From contig JAZNIT010000064.1 in NCBI GenBank assembly GCA_045577615.1, positions 16,727 to 80,726 on the forward strand: a stretch of 64,000 bases of DNA, written 5' to 3'. Both the position numbers and the translations under genes were made by a program. This document shows, piece after piece, positions 49,855 through 59,547 of this stretch (positions within the stretch are counted from its first letter, which is position 1; each line of letters opens with the position of its first letter). The notes beneath the pieces were generated by a model. The model was given only the letters and a program-made list of their open reading frames with translations. It was not told the DNA's origin and did no database searches. Source of the DNA: RGIG2206 sp045577615 (GTDB lineage: Bacteria > Bacillota > Clostridia > Oscillospirales > Acutalibacteraceae).

Positions 49855-50583
49855 TCAGAGTGAAAGTATTACAACGGTGATATTATCGGCACCACCGCGC
49901 TTATTTGCAAGTTTAACCAAACGATCGGGATATTCATAAAAATTATACTTTTTAAATATATCGAGCATATCGTCATTATCAATGCAACCGGTCAATCCAT
50001 CGGTGCACAGCATAATTCCATCACCCTCGTTAAGCTCAATCTCGGTATGCTCAACCGCAAGGCGCTCATTAACGCCAAGAGCTCGTGTGATAACATTTTT
50101 ATGTGGGTAGTTCTTGGCTTGCTCGGCCGTGATAGTTCCCTCTTCTATAAGTCGCTGAACGTAGGAGTGATCGCGAGTTACCTGAGCAACCTCGTCCTTG
50201 TTAAAGCGATATGCACGGGAGTCGCCTGCATGAGCAATATATGCCACACCGCCAACGAGCACACAAGCAACAACTGTTGTGCCCATTCCCGCAAGTGCAA
50301 CATCATCCTGCGACATATCGTAAACGCTGATGTTTGCGGCATTTATTGCCGTATCAAGCATAGCAAGAATTGAGTTTGAACTCATACCCTCGCGATAGCC
50401 CGATGAAATTCTTTCGCTGATTACCTTAACAGCTGTTGCGCTGGCAATATTGCCACCGTTAGCGCCGCCCATGCCATCGCAAACGACAGCCCAAGCCACA
50501 CCGCCCGGAAGTTCACCCGCTGAATAAGCGTCCTGATTGCTGCGACGAACTTTACCTACATCGGTTTTTGATACTATTCTCAC
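49855..50583 (-). CDS. prpC: PP2C-type phosphatase PrpC
   Basis: PrpC reverses PrkC phosphorylation. The 242-residue protein has the PPM metal motifs: VRRSNQDAY, VCDGMGGANGG, HAGDSRAYRF and CTDGLTGCIDNDDM, ending GGADNITVVIL. The start codon follows the promoter described at 50618-50646. Gap to prkC is 18 bases, so the pair is cotranscribed. Confidence 0.97.
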   Translation of the reverse strand: MRIVSKTDVGKVRRSNQDAYSAGELPGGVAWAVVCDGMGGANGGNIASATAVKVISERISSGYREGMSSNSILAMLDTAINAANISVYDMSQDDVALAGMGTTVVACVLVGGVAYIAHAGDSRAYRFNKDEVAQVTRDHSYVQRLIEEGTITAEQAKNYPHKNVITRALGVNERLAVEHTEIELNEGDGIMLCTDGLTGCIDNDDMLDIFKKYNFYEYPDRLVKLANKRGGADNITVVILSL

Positions 50584-50617
50584 ACTGACTCACTCCTTTT
50601 TAAACCGTCTTTAGATT

Positions 50618-50662
50618 ATATTAGCACACTAATTTGCTAATTGAAAGTGACAAATTTGTCAC
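50618..50662 (-). promoter_or_regulatory. prpC promoter with two adjacent inverted repeats
   Basis: TTTCAA, 17-base spacer, TAATAT on the minus strand (50618-50646). The spacer contains the inverted repeat TTAGCA...TGCTAA (50621-50640), and a perfect 16-bp palindrome GTGACAAATTTGTCAC abuts the -35 (50647-50662). Either could be an operator. Confidence 0.5.
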
Positions 50663-51690
50663 TATTTGTTATATGTTTGACGCAGTTGACCGCAGGACGC
50701 AGATATATCTGCACCTAAAGTGCGCCGAATTGTAGTATTAATTCCTTTGCTTTCGAGAATTGATTTAAATCGCTGCAATCGTGACATATCACTGCGAACA
50801 TAATCGTTTTCTCTTATTTCGTTTGCAGGGATAAGATTAACGTGACAAATCATTCCCTTGAGCTTTTGTGAAAGTTCATAAGCACAATCATCTGAATCGT
50901 TAACGTCTTTTATCATTGCATATTCAAACGAAATACGTCTGCCTGTCTGATCTATATATTTTCTGCAGGCAGAAAGCAATTCATCAACACACCATTTTTT
51001 ATTTATAGGCATTGTTCTTGAACGGATTTCATCGTTAGGTGCGTGTAAGGACACCGACAAGGTAAGCTGCAATTTTTCCTGCATCAATTTTTCAATGCCG
51101 TCTACCCTACCGCAGGTAGAGAGTGATATGTGCCTCATCCCGATATTCAGTCCATCCGGATGACTGACAAGGTTTAAAAATCTTAATACATTGTCGTAAT
51201 TATCAAACGGCTCACCCATACCCATCAAAACGATATTGGATATTCTTACACCGCAGGATTTTTGTGCCGACATAATCTGTGCAAGCATTTCAGATGCAGT
51301 CAAACTACGGTCTAATCCATTAACGGTTGAAGCACAAAAAGTGCAACCCATTCGACAACCGACCTGAGTTGATATGCAAATGCTATATCCGTGCTTATAT
51401 TTCATAAGTACACTTTCTACAAAAAGGCCGTCATTCATTCTGAATAAAAACTTAACGGTTTCATCAAGCTTTGACTCAAATTTAGCCTCGACATCAGCGT
51501 TTGCAATATAACCTATCTCTGCTAATTTAGCTCGTAGAGCCTGAGGAACGTTGGTCATCTCATTAAAATCAACAACACCCGACTGAAGCCAGCCGAAAAT
51601 TTGACCTGCCCTGAATTTTGGTTGGCCTAAGTCTTTAACAAGTGTTTCAACCTCATCGGGCATAAGACTTCTTAAATCAATTTTGGACAA
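50662..51690 (-). CDS. rlmN: Dual-specificity 23S rRNA/tRNA methyltransferase RlmN
   Basis: RlmN is a radical SAM enzyme that methylates C2 of A2503 in 23S rRNA and A37 in tRNA. The 342-residue protein has the cluster motif CRMGCTFCAS, GMGEPFDNYDNV and the C-terminal catalytic Cys region (ISASCGQLRQ). The start is TTG with AAGGGGG 8 bases upstream. It begins 3 bases after rsmB. Confidence 0.97.
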   Translation of the reverse strand: MSKIDLRSLMPDEVETLVKDLGQPKFRAGQIFGWLQSGVVDFNEMTNVPQALRAKLAEIGYIANADVEAKFESKLDETVKFLFRMNDGLFVESVLMKYKHGYSICISTQVGCRMGCTFCASTVNGLDRSLTASEMLAQIMSAQKSCGVRISNIVLMGMGEPFDNYDNVLRFLNLVSHPDGLNIGMRHISLSTCGRVDGIEKLMQEKLQLTLSVSLHAPNDEIRSRTMPINKKWCVDELLSACRKYIDQTGRRISFEYAMIKDVNDSDDCAYELSQKLKGMICHVNLIPANEIRENDYVRSDMSRLQRFKSILESKGINTTIRRTLGADISASCGQLRQTYNK

Positions 51691-51693
51691 AAC

Positions 51694-52983
51694 TTATACC
51701 CCCTTGCGCCTTGCTCTTGCAAAGAAAAAGCCATCATTTTCACCATTGGGTAAAATGGTTTTAAAATACTCACCGTTTTCAAACGGCAATGGTTCAAATT
51801 CTAAGTTTTCTGCTAAAAACCTATCAAAAACTTCTATGTTTTCGTTTTTAAACAAGGTACACGTTGAATAGACAATCACACCTTGCGGCTTAACATATTT
51901 TGATGATGTTGTAAGTATCTCTAATTGAAGTTTCGGCAGAGAATCAAACTCTGCTGCTTTTTTATATCGGATGTCAGGCTTTCTGTGAATTACACCAACA
52001 CCCGAGCATGGCACATCACAGAGCACACGGTCAAACGTGCCGAGAGTATCATTATAAACCGTTGCATCATTCAACATAGGTACAACAGAAAGGTAACCAA
52101 GACGTTGCGCACCTTGTTCAATAAGCTTAACTCTGTGAGGATGAATATCGCAAGATACAATCTTACCCGAATCATTCATAATTTGAGCTAACGTGAAACT
52201 CTTGCCGCCGGGAGCAGCACAGACATCCAACACTGACATACCATCCTGAGGAATCAATGACTCGCAGGCACATTGACAGGCCAAATCCTGCACATGAAAC
52301 CAGCCTTTTTTAAAAGCTTCTGTATGTTCAAGAGCACCTTTTACTGCCAAAGTATAAGGCATATTTTCAACAATACTGACCATAAATCCATCGGCACTAA
52401 GACTTTTAAAAAGCTCTTCCGACGTACATTTGCATGTGTTGCATCTTATATAGATAGGCAGCGGATTCTCATTCGCCTTTAAAATATTATGGGCTGCTTC
52501 AATCCCAAAGTCTGCAACAAGACGCTTAACGATTTCGATATCACAAGAATCGGTTATGGTTATGCTTTTGGCATCTTTAGGTTCAGGCAAAGTTACATCC
52601 TGCCTGATTGCAGAGCGAAGCACAGCATTAACAAAGCCTGAAGCATAATGGTCCTTTGACTTTTTAACAAGAGTTACCGCCTCATTAATTGCTGCGAAAG
52701 GCGGAATTTTATCCATATATTTAAGCTGTAAAACAGAAATTCGCAGCACCTCTAGAACAAACAAACTCAGCTTATTCAAAGGCCTTGAAGACAATTTTGA
52801 AATAATATAATCTAAGGCGTTCTTTTTATCAAGAACGCCATAAATGAGCGCACTGCAAAAGGATGCATCTGCACCCTCAAGCTTTGCATATTTAATTGCA
52901 TTATCAACCGCAATATTGGAATAGCACCCATCTTTGTCGATAGACATCAATCCGTTCACAGCAGCTTTGCGCGCATTAGACAT
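51694..52983 (-). CDS. rsmB: 16S rRNA (cytosine-967-C5)-methyltransferase
   Basis: RsmB methylates C967 of 16S rRNA. The 429-residue protein has an N-terminal NusB-like RNA-binding domain (VNGLMSIDKDGCYSNIAVDN) and a SAM domain with VLDVCAAPGGKSF. Both catalytic cysteines are in place, in VPCSGVGVIHRKPD and STCTLFKNEN. The preceding peptidase gene overlaps it by one base. Confidence 0.96.
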   Translation of the reverse strand: MSNARKAAVNGLMSIDKDGCYSNIAVDNAIKYAKLEGADASFCSALIYGVLDKKNALDYIISKLSSRPLNKLSLFVLEVLRISVLQLKYMDKIPPFAAINEAVTLVKKSKDHYASGFVNAVLRSAIRQDVTLPEPKDAKSITITDSCDIEIVKRLVADFGIEAAHNILKANENPLPIYIRCNTCKCTSEELFKSLSADGFMVSIVENMPYTLAVKGALEHTEAFKKGWFHVQDLACQCACESLIPQDGMSVLDVCAAPGGKSFTLAQIMNDSGKIVSCDIHPHRVKLIEQGAQRLGYLSVVPMLNDATVYNDTLGTFDRVLCDVPCSGVGVIHRKPDIRYKKAAEFDSLPKLQLEILTTSSKYVKPQGVIVYSTCTLFKNENIEVFDRFLAENLEFEPLPFENGEYFKTILPNGENDGFFFARARRKGV

Positions 52984-53675
52984 TACCTTCTCCTTTTAGT
53001 GCGAACAACATAATAAATCAAAATCAGCAGATTTTGAATAAATGATGCAACATAAGTCATTGCTGCTGCACTCAAAACCTTTTTTACGCCCTTAATCTCT
53101 CCGTCATCGAGAATATTAAGCTGTGTTATAGCTGCTACTGCCCGATGACTTGCATTAAATTCAACAGGCAATGTAACCAAAGTAAAAAGTACAACAAATG
53201 AAAAAAGAGCTATACCGATATAAACCAATTCTAAAACAGACAAAAAATATCCAAGAAAAATCAACGGTATACTTAACCGACTGCCAAAATTGGTTATAGG
53301 AAGAATCTTTGCTCGAATCTTAATGGGAATATAATTATTTGCATATTGTACTGCGTGTCCTGCTTCGTGAGCGGCAACTCCAATAGCTGCAATAGAGGTA
53401 GAATCATACACTGTCTCAGAAAGGCGAATTACATTATCACGAGGGTCGTAATGGTCGGTCAAACTACCTGCAACACGCTCTATAGTAACCCCATATACAC
53501 CATTGTCACGAAGCACCATTTCAGCCGCTTGCTTGCCAGTAATTCCTCTGGGATTAAAAACTGAAGAATATTTTGCAAATGCAGATTTTACGCCGGCACT
53601 TGCAAGCATAGCCAAAGCTAAGCCGGCAAAAGCAAATATAATATATTCGTAGTCTAAATAAAACAAATTTATCAC
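52983..53675 (-). CDS. Zinc metallopeptidase, YugP family
   Basis: 230 residues. A membrane segment at the N-terminus is followed by AAEMVLRDNGVYGVTIERV and the HExxH motif AAHEAGHAVQYANNY. Three further hydrophobic segments end in a basic tail. The substrate is unknown. The gene sits between fmt (4-base overlap) and rsmB, a position this family often occupies in Clostridia. Confidence 0.94.
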   Translation of the reverse strand: MINLFYLDYEYIIFAFAGLALAMLASAGVKSAFAKYSSVFNPRGITGKQAAEMVLRDNGVYGVTIERVAGSLTDHYDPRDNVIRLSETVYDSTSIAAIGVAAHEAGHAVQYANNYIPIKIRAKILPITNFGSRLSIPLIFLGYFLSVLELVYIGIALFSFVVLFTLVTLPVEFNASHRAVAAITQLNILDDGEIKGVKKVLSAAAMTYVASFIQNLLILIYYVVRTKRRR

Positions 53676-54601
53676 CCAAAAATAGTTTCGTCAGAAATTT
53701 TTCTGCCGCATATTAAGTCTTTAGCAGACATTCTTCTGCTACCCTCTTGCTGAACCTCGACAAGCTCAAGAGAGGTGTTTTCACCGCAGCCTACAAAGGC
53801 ACGTCCATCAATTATCTTAACCTTGCCTACGGGAATATTGCCATACTCGGACAACTCCGTTTGATAAATCTTGAAGCGCTTGCCATCAAGCATAGTATAT
53901 GCAACAGGCCAAGGATTAAATCCTCTGACAAGGTTATGAATTTTCTGTGCAGAATTGTTAAAATCAACAACTGCCATTTCTTTGTTAATTATAGGTGCAA
54001 GAGTTGCTTGGTTTTCATCCTGCTTTTCAGGAGTTATCAAACCCTTTTCAACTTTAGATAAGGTAGAAACCAAAAGGTCAGCACCCATTGCAGAAAGGCG
54101 GTCAAACAACTCGCCACCCGTTTCATTTTTGCCAATCTCAGTTTTAGCAATCTCGAGAATATCGCCGGTATCCACCATACCATCGCCAAGAAGCATTGTT
54201 GTAACACCGGTGATTTTATCACCATTCACAACCGCCCATTGAATGGGAGCAGCACCTCTATACTTGGGCAATATAGAGCCATGAACGTTAATATATCCAA
54301 AAGGAGCAATCTTTAGCATATCGGCAGGAATAAGCTTGCCATAAGCAACAACCGCAACAGCATCCGGCTTTAAATCCTGCATTAATTTAAGAGTCTCTTC
54401 ATTACGTAATGAATTGGGCTGATACACCGGAATATTGTGCTTTAATGCACACTCCTTAACGGGAGTAGGCATTATAATCTGCTTGCGACCCACAGGCTTG
54501 TCAGGTTGTGAAAATGCCGCCACAACATCGTGACCTGCTGCTATCACCGCTTCAAGACAAGGCACCGCAAAATCAGGTGTGCCCATAAAAACTAATCTCA
54601 T
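53672..54601 (-). CDS. fmt: Methionyl-tRNA formyltransferase
   Basis: Fmt formylates initiator Met-tRNA. The 309-residue protein begins RLVFMGTPDFAVPCLEA and has the folate/active-site signature HGSILPKYRGAAPIQWAV with SLLPxYRG-like catalytic residues, plus a C-terminal OB domain. Its start overlaps def by 4 bases (ATGA). Confidence 0.97.
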   Translation of the reverse strand: MRLVFMGTPDFAVPCLEAVIAAGHDVVAAFSQPDKPVGRKQIIMPTPVKECALKHNIPVYQPNSLRNEETLKLMQDLKPDAVAVVAYGKLIPADMLKIAPFGYINVHGSILPKYRGAAPIQWAVVNGDKITGVTTMLLGDGMVDTGDILEIAKTEIGKNETGGELFDRLSAMGADLLVSTLSKVEKGLITPEKQDENQATLAPIINKEMAVVDFNNSAQKIHNLVRGFNPWPVAYTMLDGKRFKIYQTELSEYGNIPVGKVKIIDGRAFVGCGENTSLELVEVQQEGSRRMSAKDLICGRKISDETIFG

Positions 54602-55056
54602 TGTTCAATTTCAGCCTTTCTTACGGCATTATCTTTAAATACAATTCCGTCAAGATGCTCAAGCTCGTGGCAAAAAGCTCTTGCCTTCAAGCCTTCACCC
54701 TTAACTCTGAAGGTTTTACCAAAACGATCCTGTGCCTCAACAATAACCGAATTGGGGCGACGGGTATAATAATACTCACCGGGGAATGAAAGGCAACCCT
54801 CAATCTCTTCCTGCTGACCGCTTTGGCCAACAATTTTAGGATTCACAAGTTCAAGCAATCCATCGCCGCAATCAACAAGCACGGCGCGGCGCAAAATGCC
54901 AACCTGTACAGCAGCAAGGCCAACACCATCAGCGTCATACATAGTTTCTGCCATATCATCAAGCAAGATGTGCAATTTTTCGTCAAACGCCTCTACAGGA
55001 CGACTTTTTTTGAACAGACGATCATCGTCCGATTTAATTATATTTCTTTTAGCCAT
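54598..55056 (-). CDS. def: Peptide deformylase
   Basis: Def removes the N-formyl group of nascent proteins. The 152-residue metalloenzyme has all three motifs: GVGLAAVQVG, EGCLSFPGE and HELEHLDG. Ribosome site GGAAAGGA precedes the ATG. It lies 20 bases after priA and overlaps fmt. Confidence 0.97.
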   Translation of the reverse strand: MAKRNIIKSDDDRLFKKSRPVEAFDEKLHILLDDMAETMYDADGVGLAAVQVGILRRAVLVDCGDGLLELVNPKIVGQSGQQEEIEGCLSFPGEYYYTRRPNSVIVEAQDRFGKTFRVKGEGLKARAFCHELEHLDGIVFKDNAVRKAEIEQ

Positions 55057-55076
55057 AAATTTATCCTTTCCACCGG

Positions 55077-57524
55077 TTAAAAAGTGCTTTCCGGGTTAAT
55101 ATCTGCAAAGACCGTAACGTTTCTGTTTTGTGGGTCTTTCATAAATCTTTTAAGCAAATCAGCAGTTACATCTCTGAAAATCTGATTGTTTTTAACTTTA
55201 ATAATTATCCTATATCTGTATTTGCCGCTAACTTTAGGTATTGTGGCAACAGACGGACCAAGAACAATCATTTTAAGCTCGGGAGAATTGTTACTGGCTA
55301 TTCGCAGCATTTCAAGATAACGCATAGCTGCATCACGAGTTTCAGATGCGGTATCTCCAACAAAGCCAACCAGGCACATCGAACAATAAGGCGGATAAAC
55401 CATAGCCTTTCTCATTCCGATTTCTTGCTGATAAAACCCGTCATAATCCTGGGCGGCAGCGAGAGATATAATCTCATTTTCAGGCGAAACGGTTTGCACA
55501 ACCGCAATACCATCTTTATCGCCTCGACCGGAACGTCCTACTACTTGAGTCAGCAATGAAAAAGTACGCTCATAGCTGCGAAAATCCTCGCTGTAAAGGG
55601 AACCGTCAGCATTCAAAACGCCAACTAATGTAACCTTGGAAAAATCAAGTCCTTTAGCTACCATTTGAGTGCCAAGCATAATGTCATACTCACCCTTCGC
55701 GAAAGCCGAGAGCTTTTGCTCATATGAGTTTCTCGCCATAGTGCTGTCGGCATCCATACGAAGAATGCGCGCATTCTCAAATAAAATGCCGAGTTCTTGC
55801 TCTGCCCGTTGTGTACCGAAGCCCGAATATTTAATTCTGTCGCTGCCGCACTCACTGCACTTTTCGGTAAATTCTTCAGAATACCCGCAATAATGGCACA
55901 TCAAACGGCCATTAGCAGAATGATATGTTAACGAGATAGAGCAATTAGGACAAGTCTTTACATTGCCACATCCGCTGCAGGTAACAATAGTATTATGACC
56001 GCGGCGGTTAAGAAGCAATATTGCTTGCTCGCCTTTATCTAAAGTTTCTTGCAATCTATCCTGCAAGAAACGGCTTATCGGGGATAAATTGCCCTGTTTT
56101 GCCTCGTCACGCATATCAACGGTATGAACGTGAGGCAATTTTGCACTGCCATATCTTTTATCAAGTCGACAAAGCTCATAACGTTTGTTTTCTGCGGCGC
56201 TAAAGGTTTCTAACGATGGGGTTGCCGATGCCAAAACCAGCAACGCCTTATTATATGCCGCTCTAAATCGAGCCACCTCACGCGCATGAAAACGAGGGGT
56301 GGATTCTGATTTATAGGTATGCTCTTGCTCCTCATCAATAATAATTAAGCCTAAATTATCAAAAGGAGCAAAAATTGCCGATCTTGTGCCAATGGCAACA
56401 TCAGCTTCACCGTTTTTTACGCGGCGCCATTCGTCCATACGCTGTCCCAATGACATTGCTGAGTGAAAGACAGCCACGCGTCCGCTATACCTGCTGTTAA
56501 ACAGAGCCAAGGTTTGAGGTGTCAAGGATATTTCTGGCACCATTACAATAACGCCTTTTTTAAGTTTGACGGCCTCATCGACCAATTTCAAAAACACTTG
56601 AGTCTTACCGCTGCCGGTTACTCCGTAAAGCAGTCCTGCTCCGCCTTGACCCGATGTCATCATATTATAAAACTTTTCATAAGCAGCGTTCTGTTCATCG
56701 TTAAGAGTGATATTCCTAACCTCGGCATTATAAGTTGATGTGGGTGTGCGATAAACCACATTATCAAACAACTCTACTATACCTTTTTTATACAAAGATG
56801 TTATTACCGCCTGAGTAACACCTGCAAAATAACATATTTCTTTGACGCTTGCGGTATAAGTTTGCTCGAGAAAATCCACTACAGCCTTTTGCTTTGGTGT
56901 AAGCTTGGGCATAGAACCTTCCAGCTCGGCAAGGCGCACCATTTTTATAGTGGCATCCCCTACCTTACGAACAGCCTCATCTGTACGATTAAGCAAGCCG
57001 CGCTCAACCAATCTATCGGGTAGTTTGCTGTCCTCAGACAAGCCGACAACCTCAAGCAAGCGCTCACGCTCAACCGTTCCTCTGCTTTTATAAATAATCT
57101 GCAGAATGGTCTGTTCATCAGCTGTAAGGTCGGTCACAGAATCAATATCCACACCATCAACCATACAATATGACGCAACAATCCGCATATTTATGCCGGC
57201 AGGCAGAACGAGCTTTACAGCATCATACCAAGTGCAAAATGTATGCTCTTTAATCCAGGCAACAAGTTTTAGCATTTCTGCAGACAGGACAGGCTCTTTA
57301 TCCAAAACAGAAACAATAGGCTTGATTTTTTCAAGCTCGGTTGTTTCGCCCATAGATAAGATTATACCCTGACGCTTTCTGTTGCCTGTACCAAAAGGCA
57401 CCATTACTCTGCACCCGGGCTCCGCACCTGCAACCAACGAAGCAGGCACAATATAATCGTATGGCTTGTCAAAATGATATGCCGTACGATCAACCGCAAT
57501 ATGCGCGACCACTGCACTCCTCAT
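55077..57524 (-). CDS. priA: Primosomal protein N' (replication restart helicase)
   Basis: PriA reloads the replisome at stalled forks. The 815-residue protein has the N-terminal DNA-binding domain (AYHFDKPYDYIVPASL), Walker A GVTGSGKTQVF, DEEQEHTYKS in motif II, and eight zinc cysteines in a cluster starting CSGCGNVKTCPNC and ending CSECGSD. Ribosome site GGAGGTG. coaBC, which lies between rpoZ and priA in Bacillus, is absent here. Confidence 0.98.
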   Translation of the reverse strand: MRSAVVAHIAVDRTAYHFDKPYDYIVPASLVAGAEPGCRVMVPFGTGNRKRQGIILSMGETTELEKIKPIVSVLDKEPVLSAEMLKLVAWIKEHTFCTWYDAVKLVLPAGINMRIVASYCMVDGVDIDSVTDLTADEQTILQIIYKSRGTVERERLLEVVGLSEDSKLPDRLVERGLLNRTDEAVRKVGDATIKMVRLAELEGSMPKLTPKQKAVVDFLEQTYTASVKEICYFAGVTQAVITSLYKKGIVELFDNVVYRTPTSTYNAEVRNITLNDEQNAAYEKFYNMMTSGQGGAGLLYGVTGSGKTQVFLKLVDEAVKLKKGVIVMVPEISLTPQTLALFNSRYSGRVAVFHSAMSLGQRMDEWRRVKNGEADVAIGTRSAIFAPFDNLGLIIIDEEQEHTYKSESTPRFHAREVARFRAAYNKALLVLASATPSLETFSAAENKRYELCRLDKRYGSAKLPHVHTVDMRDEAKQGNLSPISRFLQDRLQETLDKGEQAILLLNRRGHNTIVTCSGCGNVKTCPNCSISLTYHSANGRLMCHYCGYSEEFTEKCSECGSDRIKYSGFGTQRAEQELGILFENARILRMDADSTMARNSYEQKLSAFAKGEYDIMLGTQMVAKGLDFSKVTLVGVLNADGSLYSEDFRSYERTFSLLTQVVGRSGRGDKDGIAVVQTVSPENEIISLAAAQDYDGFYQQEIGMRKAMVYPPYCSMCLVGFVGDTASETRDAAMRYLEMLRIASNNSPELKMIVLGPSVATIPKVSGKYRYRIIIKVKNNQIFRDVTADLLKRFMKDPQNRNVTVFADINPESTF

Positions 57525-57563
57525 GACAAGCCACCTCCGTAATTATAATATTCTTGATATGAT

Positions 57564-57749
57564 TTAGTTTTCTGCTTCTCTTTGAGCGCAAATTTGGTCA
57601 ATTGCAAGAGATACGGGCTTTTCAACCAAAATCTCTTTTTCTTCTTCAGCCTCAACAACAATCTTGCGAGCTCTTTCAGCAATGTCGTGAACAAGCTGAT
57701 AACGGCTGTCGTACATTTCAATAAGTTTGCCAATTGCGGGGTTAAGCAT
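57564..57749 (-). CDS. rpoZ: RNA polymerase omega subunit
   Basis: 61 residues. MLNPAIGKLIEMYDSRYQLV and HDIAERARKIV followed by KPVSLAIDQI form the omega signature. It assists assembly of the beta' subunit. I chose the ATG at 57749 (GAGGTG 7 bases upstream), which overlaps the gmk end by 8 bases; longer in-frame starts have no ribosome site. Confidence 0.94.
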   Translation of the reverse strand: MLNPAIGKLIEMYDSRYQLVHDIAERARKIVVEAEEEKEILVEKPVSLAIDQICAQREAEN

Positions 57750-58353
57750 TATTAAGCACCTCTTTAATAATATTTTTTTGTTTATATGATGTAAGCTCGG
57801 AAGTTTTGATAATATCACAAAGTTGTTGACTTGCGAGCTTCAAATCATCGTTTACAATTATGTAGTCATATTCTTCTGCACGGGGAATTTCGCGCAGTGC
57901 AGCGTTTAAACGCTTTTGAATTTGCTCAGGAGTATCGGTTTTGCGGTTTTCAAGACGTTCTTTCAGTGCTTTTACAGAAGGAGGCATAATGAAGACAGAA
58001 ATAGCCTCTGGCAAAGCGCGACGAATGCTCGCAGCACCGTTAACGTCAACCTCGATAATTATTCCGTCACCCGACTCAATAGCTTCCATAACAGGGCGAC
58101 GAGGAGTACCGTAATAATTGCCAAGATACTCGTTATATTCCAAAAAGGCACCTTCATCAAGGCCTTTTTTAAACTGATCAACAGTCAAGAACTCATACTT
58201 TCCGTCTTCTTTATCGCTGCCGCGACGCTCACGGGTTATGCAAGAAACCGAAAAAGCCATTTGGGGATAATTCTTGCGCACCTCTTGAAGCACAGAGTCT
58301 TTGCCGCTGCCGGAAGGACCTGAAATTATCAAAACTAAACCGGGGTTATTCAT
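57742..58353 (-). CDS. gmk: Guanylate kinase
   Basis: 203 residues. The P-loop is ISGPSGSGKDS; VSCITRERRGSDKEDGKYEF and LEYNEYLGNYYGTPRRPV bind GMP, and VFIMPPSVKALKERLENRKT forms the lid. I chose the ATG at 58353, 9 bases from GGAGG. It overlaps remA by 8 bases and rpoZ by 8 bases, which indicates tight coupling. Confidence 0.96.
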   Translation of the reverse strand: MNNPGLVLIISGPSGSGKDSVLQEVRKNYPQMAFSVSCITRERRGSDKEDGKYEFLTVDQFKKGLDEGAFLEYNEYLGNYYGTPRRPVMEAIESGDGIIIEVDVNGAASIRRALPEAISVFIMPPSVKALKERLENRKTDTPEQIQKRLNAALREIPRAEEYDYIIVNDDLKLASQQLCDIIKTSELTSYKQKNIIKEVLNNA

Positions 58354-58618
58354 CAATCTCATCCTCCCCATCAAATACATCATCAGTATCGTTAAGTCGA
58401 TTGGCAACCGTTTCGCATTGCAAATATGACAAAACAACATGATCGCTATCAGTAATTATAACAGCACGAGTGCGGCGTCCGTGAGTTGCATCAATAAGAC
58501 AGCCACGCTCTTTTGCCTCTTGCACAATTCTTTTGATAGGTGCTGACTCAGGCGATACTATAGCAACAATTCGCATATCAGACACCATATTACCAAACCC
58601 GATATTTATAAGTCTCAT
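58346..58618 (-). CDS. remA: RemA/DUF370 DNA-binding regulator
   Basis: 90 residues. LINIGFGNMVSDMRIVAIVS and HGRRTRAVIITDSDHVVLS are the DUF370/RemA signature. In Bacillus RemA forms a DNA-wrapping ring that activates matrix and osmoprotection genes. The yicC-remA-gmk-rpoZ order is conserved across Firmicutes. Confidence 0.96.
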   Translation of the reverse strand: MRLINIGFGNMVSDMRIVAIVSPESAPIKRIVQEAKERGCLIDATHGRRTRAVIITDSDHVVLSYLQCETVANRLNDTDDVFDGEDEIDE

Positions 58619-58633
58619 ACTATTGTCAGCCCC

Positions 58634-59512
58634 TTATTCAATATTTTGAATTTGTTCGCGAATCTTTTCGATTTCTGCTTTAATATCAACAACAGTGTGA
58701 GCGATTTCAACCTTTTGGCTCTTAGAACCGATTGTATTAGCCTCTCTGTTCATTTCCTGAACAAGGAAATCAAGTTTTCTGCCCACAGCTTCATCAGAAG
58801 CGAGCATAGCATTCAGCTGTTCTAAGTGGCTACGCAAACGAACGGTTTCTTCATCAACGGCAACCTTGTCGGCAAAAATAGCTGTTTCGGTCAAAAGACG
58901 CTGCTCGTCAATCTGGGCATTACCCAAAAGCTCACGCATTTTTTCTTCAAGTCTTTCACGATACGCTTTAACCGTTTCGGGAGATTTGGACTCAATAAAG
59001 CTGACAAAATCAAGGATAGCATTAGCTCTGTTAAGGACATCCTCACGGAGCTTTTTACCCTCGGCAGTACGCATTTCAATAAAAGCATCAAGGGCTTTAT
59101 CGGCAACTGATGAAACGTCTGCCCAAAGCTGTTCTTCATCTGCTTCGCAGCGAGTCACAGTCAAAGTGTCTGGGAAGCGAGCCAATGCTGCAGCGTTAAT
59201 ATCAGGATTAACACCATAGGTTTCGCCCATCTCTTTAAGCGCAGAGAGATATCCCGCAACTAATGGGTGATTAACCTCGACCTCGACGCCCTCGGTTCCG
59301 TGAGAAACGAGAGTTAAAAACATATCCACTTTGCCGCGAGTAATTCTTTGCTGGCAATGCTTTTTAAGCTTATCCTCCAAAAAAACGAGTTGTCTTGGAG
59401 CACGGATGGAAAACTCAAAATAACGGTGATTAACAGAGCGAAGCTCAACAGTAATGCTGTACTGTTCAAAGTCACATTCTGCTCTGCCGTAGCCGGTCAT
59501 ACTCATTATCAT
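58634..59512 (-). CDS. yicC: YicC family endoribonuclease-like protein
   Basis: 292 residues. SMTGYGRAECDFEQYSITVE and RSVNHRYFEFSIRAPR open the protein, and the DUF1732 C-terminus ends VQEMNREANTIGSKSQ. YicC proteins act as endoribonucleases or RNA-decay adaptors in some species. I chose the ATG at 59512 with AAGGTG upstream; a second ATG two codons later is possible. It heads the long minus-strand housekeeping operon. Confidence 0.95.
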   Translation of the reverse strand: MIMSMTGYGRAECDFEQYSITVELRSVNHRYFEFSIRAPRQLVFLEDKLKKHCQQRITRGKVDMFLTLVSHGTEGVEVEVNHPLVAGYLSALKEMGETYGVNPDINAAALARFPDTLTVTRCEADEEQLWADVSSVADKALDAFIEMRTAEGKKLREDVLNRANAILDFVSFIESKSPETVKAYRERLEEKMRELLGNAQIDEQRLLTETAIFADKVAVDEETVRLRSHLEQLNAMLASDEAVGRKLDFLVQEMNREANTIGSKSQKVEIAHTVVDIKAEIEKIREQIQNIE

Positions 59513-59547
59513 TGTAAAACACACCTTTTTCACAATCTTATCAATAT

